From contig JAEMWC010000154.1 in assembly GCA_016490735.1 (NCBI GenBank), forward strand, positions 660,001-724,000: a stretch of 64,000 nucleotides of DNA. The letters are read 5' to 3'. How positions within the stretch are numbered: the first letter of the stretch is position 1; each line of letters starts with the position of its first letter. A model generated the notes under the pieces. It saw only the letters and a program-made list of their open reading frames with translations, did not search any database and was not told the DNA's origin. The position numbers and the translations under genes were made by a program. Shown here piece by piece: positions 1 through 11,200 of the stretch. This stretch comes from Pachyseris speciosa. Lineage: Eukaryota; Cnidaria; Anthozoa; Scleractinia; Pachyseridae.

Positions 1-53
1 CTCATGGGAGCAAGCAAAAGTTTTCACCATTTTCCTGTCATGTTTATTTTCAG

Positions 54-167
54 GTTGTATCAAACAGGGATACTCAAGAGACCCTACTGTGTTTGGCTTA
101 TGTGTTTGAGGTATCAACCAGTGAACATGGAGCACAGCACCACATTTACCGATTAGTAAAAGACTAA
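54..167 (+). CDS. Terminal coding exon of an unassigned gene
   Basis: A pyrimidine-rich acceptor ending TTTATTTTCAG at 43-53 is followed by an open frame of 37 codons and a TAA at 165-167. The peptide reads [20 protein letters not shown] then [17 protein letters not shown], which looks like a constrained protein C-terminus and not intronic noise. An AATAAA at 295-300 lies 128 bases beyond the stop and is a plausible polyadenylation signal. The rest of the gene lies left of the window. The alternating hydrophobic pattern would suit the end of a folded domain, but I could not identify the family. It is convergent with the TIGAR gene, whose stop is at 3538. Confidence 0.6.
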   Translation, partial: VVSNRDTQETLLCLAYVFEVSTSEHGAQHHIYRLVKD

Positions 168-667
168 AGCTATTTTTCCAACGATTATCTTCTTCTTACT
201 TGATTATCTCATTGCCTTTCTCAAGTATATTTTAGTAGCCACAGTATTCCTTAATTTGAGGTAAATTGTGAAGGTGTGTTACTCAACACTTACAAATAAA
301 CAATGATTTTTCAAAACTTTTTTTTTATCCCTCTTTACAAACTAATATACAGATAAAAATTATGTGATTTAATTCTTAAGCAATAGGTTTCTGATGTATT
401 TGATTTAATTATTAAAATGCAAACGTGCATATAAAACTACAACACTAAGGCCTGCAGGTCATCTTGTAAAAATATTACTAGTCCTCATACTTTGAAGATA
501 GTTGGGAATTTCTCTCTCTCTCAGTCTCAGGCTAATTTGTACCTACTCATTTGACATCAGATTGCCATGTGCTGTAATTCATAAAATTGCGGATCTTCAA
601 ATCTGTTGAGTAATATATCTATATCTCTCTATATATATGCTGTATGCAGTGGCCAGCACAGTGCTAC

Positions 668-907
668 AATAGTCCATTTTACAGTTGCTTGCTCAGTGGC
701 CTGGCCCATGAATGGAAATGAGGCTGTCGGTGACCTTGTTTTCAAACAGACATCAATGCTTTTCTCATGTAAATCGTGTTATTCTCACGCTAACTAGAGC
801 GCATTTGCATGAGAAAGACAGAGGTTTGTATCAAAACAAGGTCACCTCCTGGCTCGCTTCTGCTCAAAGGCCAGGTCACTAAACACACAACTGTAAAATG
901 AGCTATT
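668..907. mobile_element. Hairpin MITE, 240 bp
   Basis: The left end AATAGTCCATTTTACAGTTG (668-687) is repeated in inverted orientation at 888-907 (CAACTGTAAAATGAGCTATT) with two mismatches. Further inward, CCTTGTTTT (about 737-745) pairs with AAAACAAGG (about 833-841). This is a fold-back, non-coding element. Confidence 0.6.
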
Positions 908-2258
908 ATTTTATATGCCTTCCCAGCGCAATGTACCAATAATTATTAACTATTACTGGCACAAACCTCAAATGTTAAGCTGTTTTGTAGTTAGTATATT
1001 TTCAAATGAAGATTTTTACACAAATACTAAGAAAGACAGTGCAGCTTAACTGCATTGAAGATACCCTGCTTCAACATAAGGAGCTTAAGTATACAACGGA
1101 AGGGAGGGTAAATGAACATAGGATTTCTTTTACTCTTTTCTACCTATTAAACAGACCAAAGCCAAGCTTTGGACTTGTGAAATATTCGTTAACCAGTCAC
1201 TTTACTGCAAGATTTATATCAATTCACTTGGTCCTGCAGAGACCGGAGTTATTTTAAACTTCCCTCTAAAGGAACGACAGTCGTGTTAAGAGCTTGTTTA
1301 CACCTGAACAATACAAGCAGGTGCCAAACTCAAACAGAATATCAAGGATCATCATGGATGTGATAAGCACAAGCTCAGGGTTTCAGTCAGACTGTGTTCT
1401 TATGCTTGTGGTTGTCCCATTTAACATGGGCAATTAAGACAGAACTGCTTAAATTAAAAGCATGAGAAAATTAAGAGGGATTTCCTTTCCTTCTGCTTCA
1501 TAATGTGCAGGCATGTAAACCACGCTAAAGTTTCTCTTGTTCACTACATATTGCTTAGTGTACTGCCAGTAATACAGGAGGCACCAGAGGAGAATTTGAG
1601 AGAAAAAATAATATTGGCTAGTTTGGGACATGGATTTTGTCACTTGTAAATAAATGAAAAACAGCATCCAGGGTATTTCTTTACCATGCTGTATCAAACT
1701 TTTGTCTACGGTTGAAGTCTTACTATAAAACAAAAATGGTTATTCTTATACATACTAAACTGGGTGGAATAACTATTTTTAAACTTTCTGAGATAGAGAC
1801 AGACACATTGGTGTCACTTTTACCTTTTTGCTGCTGCTAAATAACACTTATTACCAACTTCTTCCTTGTGAACTTAAGACTAGAAGGGAGCATTTGTTTC
1901 TCTTCAAACACAAAGGTCTAAGTCAAATGTGTGAACTTTTCTCTGGCAGTTATTTTAAAAGGCACCATATTTTTGTACGGTGGTGATATAGCAAGTCTTC
2001 ATGAATAGTAAAGAGCTTTTCAAGATATATAAAAACGTTAGTAGTTTAGGACGGTTTTTTACCAATCATATCATTAATTTCGTTATTGTCAACAAAATAA
2101 TGTAACATACAAACAATACATTATAAATATATATCAGACATTAAATATTTGTTTCAGTAAGTCTTGCATCAGTTTTTCTTGCGACTAGCTAAGGGTGTGA
2201 CCAGAGGAATGGGGGGTTTGGAAGATTTGATGGCCCGGTAGGTCCAGGCATTTTTAAA

Positions 2259-2341
2259 AAGACATCTTAAAATTATCTGGACCAATGCTTGCATCCAAAG
2301 ACATTTTTTTTAATCTTAAATTATCTGGACCAATGCTTGCA
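2259..2341 (+). repeat. Two-copy tandem repeat, 48-bp period
   Basis: The segment AAATTATCTGGACCAATGCT recurs with a 48-bp offset (first copy near 2270, second near 2318). The intervening AAAGACAT is also repeated. Confidence 0.6.
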
Positions 2342-2848
2342 GTCAAATGAAGCGATGTTAAAACAGGGCTGTCCTCTAGCGGTGCCCAGTAGCCCCGGCC
2401 AGGCGACTTACTTTTGCCTTTGGGCGACAATGAATACTTAGTTCTAGCTTGCACACAATTACTATGCTGGGCACCTTGAATTTCAAAGGTTCCGAGTTTT
2501 GAGCTCCCAGATTATTTTCTTAGAGCACAGCCTTGCATAATTACAAAAACTTGTAAGTCTGAATTAATGAAAACTATGTTGTCGAGCCAGTCAGACAATT
2601 TGAGGATAACATCCTATTGGTGGCAGCCAACACGGACACTGATGAAGTTATGCTTGTATTATATTCACCAAATTTACAACTGTTCTTAAGGTAAGTTTGT
2701 AGCACTCTGGATGAATAAAATTAATGTAAATACACATGACCAAAAGGTGAGCAGACGTGCCGTCCTCCACAGTCCACAGACTCAGCCTTATTTCATTGCA
2801 CTTGTTGAAATTATTATATTTCCTTGGGTTAACCCAAATGTTATTAAA

Positions 2849-3478
2849 TACCATGAAAGCTCTATTAAGCCCCCCAGGGTTTTCATTAATTTTTCAAGTA
2901 AAAGGGTACCTGGTGCAGAGTAGCCAGGTACCCTGATTGAATTTGTTGGGCAGAGCTTTCAATTATGCACCTAAGAAAGCCAGGTATTCCCTTGAAAGTA
3001 GACGGGTGCCGGTACCCGGGTCCTGGCTTATAATACAAACACTGGCCCCCCGTCTCTATATTGACCCCTTCTCCCTGATAAGCCCCCATTTGGAAGTCGG
3101 TTTCTGTAATAAGCCCCCCCCCCCCCCCCCCCCTTCCCTTTTGGGACACGAGATTTTGCTATTAACGCCCCCTATTCCCTTCTACGAAATCCACTTCATG
3201 CATCCCAAACAGTTTGTTTGTTTCTTAAATAAATACACACTCAAACACATATACTGTTTGCTGCTCTGTATTTATAAATACTAAAGTTTAACTGCAGTTG
3301 TTTGAGTTTTGTACAAATTAAAACTATTTTAAGATGAAAACAGCATGTTTAAGATTTGAAATAAGCCCCCCCCCCCTCTATTAATCCCTCCTCCCTAATA
3401 AGCCCCCTATTAATGGCCTGAAATTAAATACACTGTAAGTCCCCCAGGGGGGGGGGGGTTAATAGAGCTTTTAGGGTA
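2849..3478. mobile_element. C-tract-rich MITE, full copy
   Basis: The ends are inverted: TACCATGAAAGCTCTATTAA at 2849-2868 and TTAATAGAGCTTTTAGGGTA at 3459-3478. Inside are runs of C or G (about 3113-3132, 3365-3374, 3449-3458) and repeated AATAAGCCCC modules. The same family recurs at 41218-41556 and, truncated, at 44560-44645. Homopolymer length here may be unreliable. Confidence 0.7.
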
Positions 3479-3537
3479 GTACATAGAGAGACCAACAATG
3501 ACACCAGCTTGCAGAGAAAAGCCATTGATTATGATAA

Positions 3538-4053
3538 TCACTGTACTTCTTTTAAATGCTCTGCATTATGCAAAAAGAGGCAATTGATGAACTCTGGTAA
3601 TTTTGTTTGCTTATTTATAAATATCTCAAACTTTGAAACACCTGTGTTTGGTGACAAGAGTGTGAGTTTCCTGCGACATGCAACAGAGAAGTTGGATGCT
3701 AATTCGCCAAAAAAGTACATAATAAACTCTCGCATAACTCCGCTATGAGAAACAACAAGAACATTAGCCAAGCAGGGTTCCTTACAGTCTCCATTGACAT
3801 AGTCTTCTGGGCAAAGAAAACTATTCTTTACTTGATGTGTATCACATATTAAGTCATTGTGGACATCGTTACCAGAGGGAACCCGTAAACTTGCAATTTC
3901 ATTGATGATGGCATTGAACCATTCTACAACTCTTTCTCTGACTTGCTCAAGTGTTTCCGCTCCCTCTGGGACAAAATTACTTGGCTCAACATTGCTTTCA
4001 GCAGCCATTTGCAGAAACGTTTCTTTTTTGCATCCCTCGACAGTACCATAGCC
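3538..4053 (-). CDS. TIGAR: TIGAR exon 5 (terminal)
   Basis: Acceptor CTTTTAG, then GGC-TAT-GGT (GYGTVEG). It runs through GAETLEQVRERVVEW and the second catalytic segment NVLVVSHSGVMREF to the stop at 3538-3540. It is 171 codons plus the stop. Confidence 0.93.
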   Translation of the reverse strand, partial: GYGTVEGCKKETFLQMAAESNVEPSNFVPEGAETLEQVRERVVEWFNAIINEIASLRVPSGNDVHNDLICDTHQVKNSFLCPEDYVNGDCKEPCLANVLVVSHSGVMREFIMYFFGELASNFSVACRRKLTLLSPNTGVSKFEIFINKQTKLPEFINCLFLHNAEHLKEVQ

Positions 4054-7000
4054 CTAAAAGTTGAGAAAGAACAAATTTCGATAACACCAACATGACTCAC
4101 TATTTTCAGGTGTGGCAGGACAAGTTGCTTGGATCATTGCCTAGGTTAACTAAGGGCTGTTTTCAGAAAACTCATGTTACCATAAATTTGTCTGATCTAC
4201 ATGTACATAATGTCAAGAAGGGGATCTTTTCAGATCTGGCAGCCAATAGCCTGCGAACACAGCTGCCTCTCATCGCTCCCAGCCTCTAGGGTCATTTCAT
4301 GCAGAATGCCACTAGTGGTTGGGAGTGATGAGAGCCGGCTATGTTTGCAGGCTAAGCAACCAAGAGCTACAATTAGCTGCAAAATGATGAGACAGCACAA
4401 AAAATGCACACAAACAACCCAAAACATAATATTACACAACCAAACAACACGTAGTGTAAGTGTAGCCAATTCTTTGTGATACTAAGCAAGTAAAGGGGAA
4501 TCCCTTTAATATGGCCACCGATGGGCCATAAAAGTTTGGCGGCATTTATGTGGTCGCCACATTTCAATGAGATGACAAAGAGTGGCGTTAATAATGAGGT
4601 GGCCATAGAACAGGGTTCCATTGTACTGGAATTAACAAATTTCAGTTGAATCATCCAAAACTGAATGTAACAACTGGCATACATTGTATGAAATGGCAAG
4701 CATACTTACTTGTTCCCTAAGACGATAATCTTCAACAATTTTTATGAGAGAGCAGCAATTACTTCTATTAACAATAGCTTCTGCAGTCTAAACAATTTAA
4801 AGGCAAACAAACAATAAATTATGCATTCCTGTGTGAGTGTGTGAAATATTACATATGTTGTGGTTCAAATTTTTCTTTGGTTTAAAAATTTTCAAACTGG
4901 TTTAATTTTATTTGTCCTCTGTATCCGATTCATTACTATAATCTGAGACAAAGGAAAACAAAAACAGTTTATGAATTTAAACTGATATGAAAACTTTAAA
5001 ACCAAAAAATTTGAAGCACAACATATACACTGTATATATTTGTTGGAACCAGGAGAGTTAGTTTGTCTTTAATTTTGGAAACCTTTCTGCCTTACTGTGT
5101 TTGGATGTGCTTCTGAGTACACTCAAATGCCCTGTAAGCGATCGCACAAAATGTCAACCCTAAGTGGTAATTGCTTCCAGGTGGTCAGTTGCAAAGTCAG
5201 ATGGTAGCTACAAGGTCTTCATTTTACGGTAAGTCCTTAGTGTATTTGTTAATATTACCAGTAATAGCAGAAGCACATCACAGTAGGCAGAAAGGTTTCC
5301 AAAATTGAAGGCTCATTGCAAAAAGGGCATAAGTGAGGATTTGGTGTTTATTACTTGGCCGACTTCCATGGGAAGGCCGAGTCTAAATCTGGGCTTGGTT
5401 CGAAAAAATGAAAAATATATTTTCAGACTCTGCAAGTATCAGTGAATATGTGATGTTAAAATGAGTGCAGTATCTTTAAGGTATCTTTAAAAATCACACC
5501 CTCAAGCAGTGTCCAAAAAAAAAATTACGGTCCAGGAATACCTTAACAAAGATAACTGATAAATAAGACTATTAAGGTGGCTGGTACCAGTTTTCAGCTT
5601 TTTCACTACGTTAACTTTGAGAGAAACGGACGCAAAGGTAAACCAAGGCCGTAAGGAAACTTTTGCAAGATTAAATTATAAATTTAGTTGTTTTTATAAA
5701 GTCATCAGCTGTTACCATGGCAACGGTACTTGAGGGTTATTCAGAGCTATATTTAAGCTTCTGGCACTTATAATTTGAAAACTAACTCGGTGACCCCCTA
5801 TTTTTTTCACATGATTACTTTTACCATTTGAAAAGGAAACTGCAAAATGTTTAAAAAAATTTTCTATCAAGCGGATTTTTTATAAACGTGAGAAAATGCT
5901 ATTTATTGGTAGTGCAAAACTTCTCTGATAGAATTTTCTTGAATTTTGTGTGACGTTTGCTCTTTACAAGACAAAAATGTTGAAACAATAAAAAGAGGGG
6001 GTCACCGGGCTCACTTTCTTGCAAAAACCTTCGTGAGTTGACTCTCCACGCGAGTAAAACCGGTACCAGCCACCTTAACTAAGAGATTAACTGATAAAAT
6101 AAGCTCATTAATCAATCCTCATGTTATCAGCCATTGAGTATAATGCAAGGTTCAGAAATACCATTTCAGGTCCTTTTTAAAATTTTTGAGGGATTTTTCT
6201 TTCCTAAGGCGGCTAGGTTTACTTAAAATGTAAAATCTCAATAATTTTTCCCCTAAAATTCACTTTGGTCTGCAGACTGGTTATTGTGTCTGAAACATTA
6301 ATCAAGGTCTGCGATTATTTTGCAATTTGATGCTCGATCCAAGCCTGAAACTGAACCAACTGAAGTGACGTACAGTACTATTATTTTCTTGACTTTTTTG
6401 CAAAATAAGTCAATTATATATGCTAATTCATCAAATTCTAAGCCTTGAGACTACAAAATAAATATAGACATCATCATCATTTATCATTCGTTTGCCGCAA
6501 ATTAGCATTTGGGTATTCATGATCAAATGCACCTTACAACACTGGCCAGGGGACTTTTACCAGACTGCTTGTAGCGCAGTTTATAATTATGGAGAAGTAA
6601 CAACTTGAGTTATGAGTGCCTCCGTAATGTGAATATCAAATTGAGTCAGACACTAGAGATGGTCACTGCCAGAGATTAATTTGTTATGTCCCTAGTGGTT
6701 CTCTTATGTCCCACAGAGTCAGATTAAGTGAAAGTACTGTGAGACAGAAACTATGGTTTATCATCCTTATCTGAGAAGACTAGAATGTCTGAGTGTTTGT
6801 AGATGTCATTACAAAGGCAGCACTTTCTCCTCCTTTAAGACCCCAAGTGTTGGTCCGGCCAGGGTTTGAACCCATGACCTCCTGCACAGTAGTCTGGTGC
6901 TCTAACAACTGAGCTAACCAGTTGAAATCGGTCAAACCCAAAATTCTGACATGAGAACCAGTCTGACATAAGCCAAATGCCAAATTACTACTTATGCCCC

Positions 7001-8179
7001 ACTTACACTGAGCCCTTCAATAAATTTATTTATTACACAGGGCTTCTGATATTTCGCGCAGTCACGGACATGTGAAATCCAGTGAAATTCCCCCAAAAGT
7101 GCAAAATACCGTGAAATTGTTATGCGGCGAGTAAAAAAGGCAACACGTCCATGTTGAAAACACAATTTTATTGCCCACGCCGAAGCACGCGGTCATCCGG
7201 GAATGTTGGATTACATAACAATTCAATGTGAGTAACGCAAAAACAGTAATGTACGTCACGATACAACGTGACATCCCCTCTTCTCAGAAAAAAAAAATAC
7301 TGCTAATAATAAAAATACTGTTGGCAAACAAAGGTTTGCTCTTTCATGAGTTTCTTGTCTTTCAGTGACCCCCTAAGAGAGAACAAAGTCCTTGAGCCTT
7401 TGTGGGGGGCATACTACCCAACCAGATCTAGTGATTTGTGGGCCACCAGAAATATTACCAAATACATGCTGACAAAACATATTTGATACTTATCTTGGCT
7501 ATTAGACCTGTTTTATTCATCTCAAACGTCCAAATTTATGATGAAACTTCATCACTGCAACGAGAAAACAATGTCCCAAAACTACCAGGCATTCTTAGAA
7601 CTGATTAATGTTGTGAAAAACTGGGCACTGGCCACAATGTCAAACGCCTTGCCATTCGTGCATTTCTCGAGCGCATTGTTGTTGAAAGAGCAAATGATTA
7701 TCTCTGTTTTAAAAAACATTAAAACAACGCTGGTCATATCGACACAAAATTGATCGATTTTAGCGAAATTTGCCTAAAAAATTCCAATGAAATTGGCTGT
7801 TTTTTTACTGATTGTTTCTCGGTGTAGTTTGCCCCCCAAATTTCCCATGAAATCAGCCGATTTTCCTGTGAATTTGCCCCTAAATAATCCCTTTCCGTTA
7901 AAATCCCATGAAATCGGCCGATTTTTCCACGAATTTTGACTTTTTTCCCGAAAAATGCTGCGATATTGGCCAATTCTTTCGCAAATTTGTCCCTGAAAAT
8001 CCCACAAAATTTAACTTTTTTCCATGACCTATCAGAAGCCCTGATTATAGAACAAAGAACACTCGGATATCTATGATTTCCCCTTAGTATGATGCAGCAT
8101 AAAGCACAGGTGTTAAGACAGCTGCAAACTAAATTGTTTTTTATACTTGCATGTGTGCAGGCATCTCTTGTTTAGTCAT

Positions 8180-8226
<47 letters not shown>

Positions 8227-11200
8227 GATTTATTAGTAGTACTTCCACAAGGTGGCTCTTCGCCTACTAATTACAAATCTCAAATCAAATCAAATCAAGG
8301 GGGAACTGAGCAAGAACATGCTTGCTCTTTACAACCCTTTACTGCTGGAGATTTACACTTTCAAGAGTGTTCACTGTATTTAAAGAAAAACATGTTAGGT
8401 AATTCTAACTGTGACATTAATTTTACGTCTGAGCTGGTGGGCATGCAAGAGTGTTCACGAAAATGTGACAGCCGGGCCCAACAACAAATTTATTGGCACC
8501 CAAGAAGAAATAGGGGACAGGATGTGGAAGGAGGTAAGGTACTGTATTTAATCAATCACTCACTTTCCTTGCCCTGGTTAAATCACTTGAGAAAACATGA
8601 GAGAAGTCTTCATCCTGCAGCTTGACTCCAACAAGTTGTGCTTGTTTATCACCTTCTTCTGACAAGAATGTATCCAAGTGTCCTATAAATGCAATCAGTC
8701 ACACAAGAACAATAAATTGGACTAATAAAATGGACCCATTATTTAGTTGAGTTGCATTAATCGAATCATGCAGGCTGGCCTGACTTCCAGGCATTCAGAT
8801 TGTGGGGAGTGGTGAAGGTCATCGCAAGAATGAAATTTTAGATGCTGTGAGCGCTAGCGAGCAGGAGAACTTTCATTCTCGCCATGATTTTTGCCACTCC
8901 CCACAATCTGAATGCCTGGAACAGGCCACCTGCAGGCAGATAAAAGTATTTAAGGTCACGTGAGAGGTATGTAGACAGCACCGCCAACCCTATTTCTGAT
9001 AATTCTTTTCACAGAGTCTTGCAGTTGGGAAATTGAATTTGAAGAAAAACTGCTGATCGAAGATATTAATTAAAGATAAATATTTTGTTTACAAATGGGT
9101 TCATAACATAGTGAATAATATACAGGGTGAGAAATTGCAGCAATTCAGTCATTCAGCCATTTTTCTTAGAAGTGTTAATTATTGGTAACAAACACTTAAG
9201 CTTTCTAGTTTACTCTATAAAATAATAATTTTCTCAGTCATTTTGAAAAATTTTACCTAAGGTTGCGGGCCTTAGACGAAAAAGTAGGAGTCCCACAGTT
9301 AAGTATTGTCTTAAATTCCAGGAGACGGATGTACTCTTTCAGCAAATCATTTATGGGACACGTACAATATATAAATCGTATGTATAAATTAATGTATCAT
9401 TTATTCAATCATACCTAAGACCATATTTCTCACTAATTCATAAACTTAGTCAGGAAGATACACTAGTACTAGAAAAATGTACCAACTGCAAACGCTTATT
9501 CAAAGGGATTTTTCACAGATTTCCTCAGTATTTCTGTCCTTGCTGTTATGAGTCCCTTTTTTGTTTTTCAGCCAAACAGCAAATCCCTGGGCATGCATTT
9601 GGCCAAACTTTATCTTGACTCATTAATTTTACTTTCCAATATTCACACGATTTTGGTTAATGCCAAAACATGGATAAATAAAACTGTATTAACACAGTTG
9701 CAAGGGCTGTCAACTGTTTTTTTGGTCAGCAGTATAGAAAATGTTTATGGTATATGCACTAACCTCATGGTAGTTTACTTGTATTCATCTAGATATAATA
9801 ATTATTAATATTACAAAAATTTAAACTGATAATGAGCAACGATGAAAACAAAAGTGCATGGCTTAACAATAATTATTAATAGTAACTTAAAAGAACAATT
9901 TTGTACTTCAATAAATTAAAGTAATACTACTTTATACAACCGCATTTCAATGAGACATCACTGTCTTATACCTGTCCAAAAATCATCTGAAATTTAACCA
10001 CTCTTAGATGGAGAAGACAACCTTTGCCTTTACCTTGAAAGATGTCATTTCTGTTTTCTGGAGTTTCACCACTGCAAGCAAAAACTGCAATTAATATATG
10101 TACAGGATGTTTCAAAAGTTCGCAGATATTTTAAAAAGTCTGTACATCATCCAGATATTTTTATTTTTCTCTCATTTTTCTTACAACTCTTATTGTTTAC
10201 TGATTTTCAGAACTATTCTGTAGGTTGAATAAAAACAAATCGTTGAAATAAATATTTTCCCATACATGAAACAGTACAAATCTATGTTGTGTGTGTCTCT
10301 GTACTTTTCCACCATTTTTGTCTGTTTTCAGTAGCAACTAGATTTTCATTGTTTTGATATACCCGGTAATTTGCAATTATGAACCCTAAAAAGGGGTCTA
10401 TTTAAGAGCACAGACAGCAATTATACGCCCAGCTGGAGTATCTTAGTTCGCAATAAAACAACTGGGTAGCGAAGTAGTCAAGTTCTTAACCCTTTAACCC
10501 CTAAAGGGGTCTCCCTTTGATGAGTAAAATCGTCTGGTGTTAGACAGAGTAAAATCTAGCAGTCACTCTTGTTTTGATGAACAGAAATCAGCAAAATTAA
10601 TTAAGTTTGATGCGCGCAATGTTTCGGTTTATGTTGCCTGAAGCCAGCTGTTAAAACTGTTAAGTGACACGTGCATTGAGTTGCATAATGTCGCATGTAA
10701 TTTTAAAGTTGTGCAAAAAGCTAACCAGTTGTTAAAAGAGCTAACCAGTTGTTATTAGAAAGCTAACCTGAATTATGCTGTATTAAGAAGGCTAACCTGT
10801 TTTATGATGTATCAAGAAAGCTAACCTGTTTCAAGTTTTATGAAGTATAAGTTACATCAGGATGGAGCCAAGCAAGTAAGTTTTAATTTGCAGTTGTTTT
10901 AGTTTAGTTTACCGATTGATTTGTATTCTTGTAAGGCCGCGTGCCAACACAGTTTTCTTTGTATCTTAGATTGAATTAAATCGTTCATAATACGGTTTTC
11001 TGCATGTTGGCATAAAGTTTGGTCATTTGTCCGACCGAACAACTCTTAGGGAGTAAAGGGTTTAGAGTTTTACGACAAGGCAAGAAGTGGTTCAACCTCA
11101 ACCTCAGAATAAAGGTCTGGCTGGCTCTGCAGCAACAGTGCGGATGTATATGTCCAGAAAAGGATGGAGACCTTGAGACAAAAAAAGCTACCGCTTCTGA

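Larger units (their letters stand above)
168..3537. other. Intergenic region between two convergent genes
   Basis: No supported gene. It holds the probable 3' UTR of the exon at 54-167 (AATAAA 295-300), a hairpin MITE (668-907), a short tandem duplication (about 2259-2341), and a C-tract-rich MITE (2849-3478). Small open frames here have no recognisable domains and lack splice context. Confidence 0.6.
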
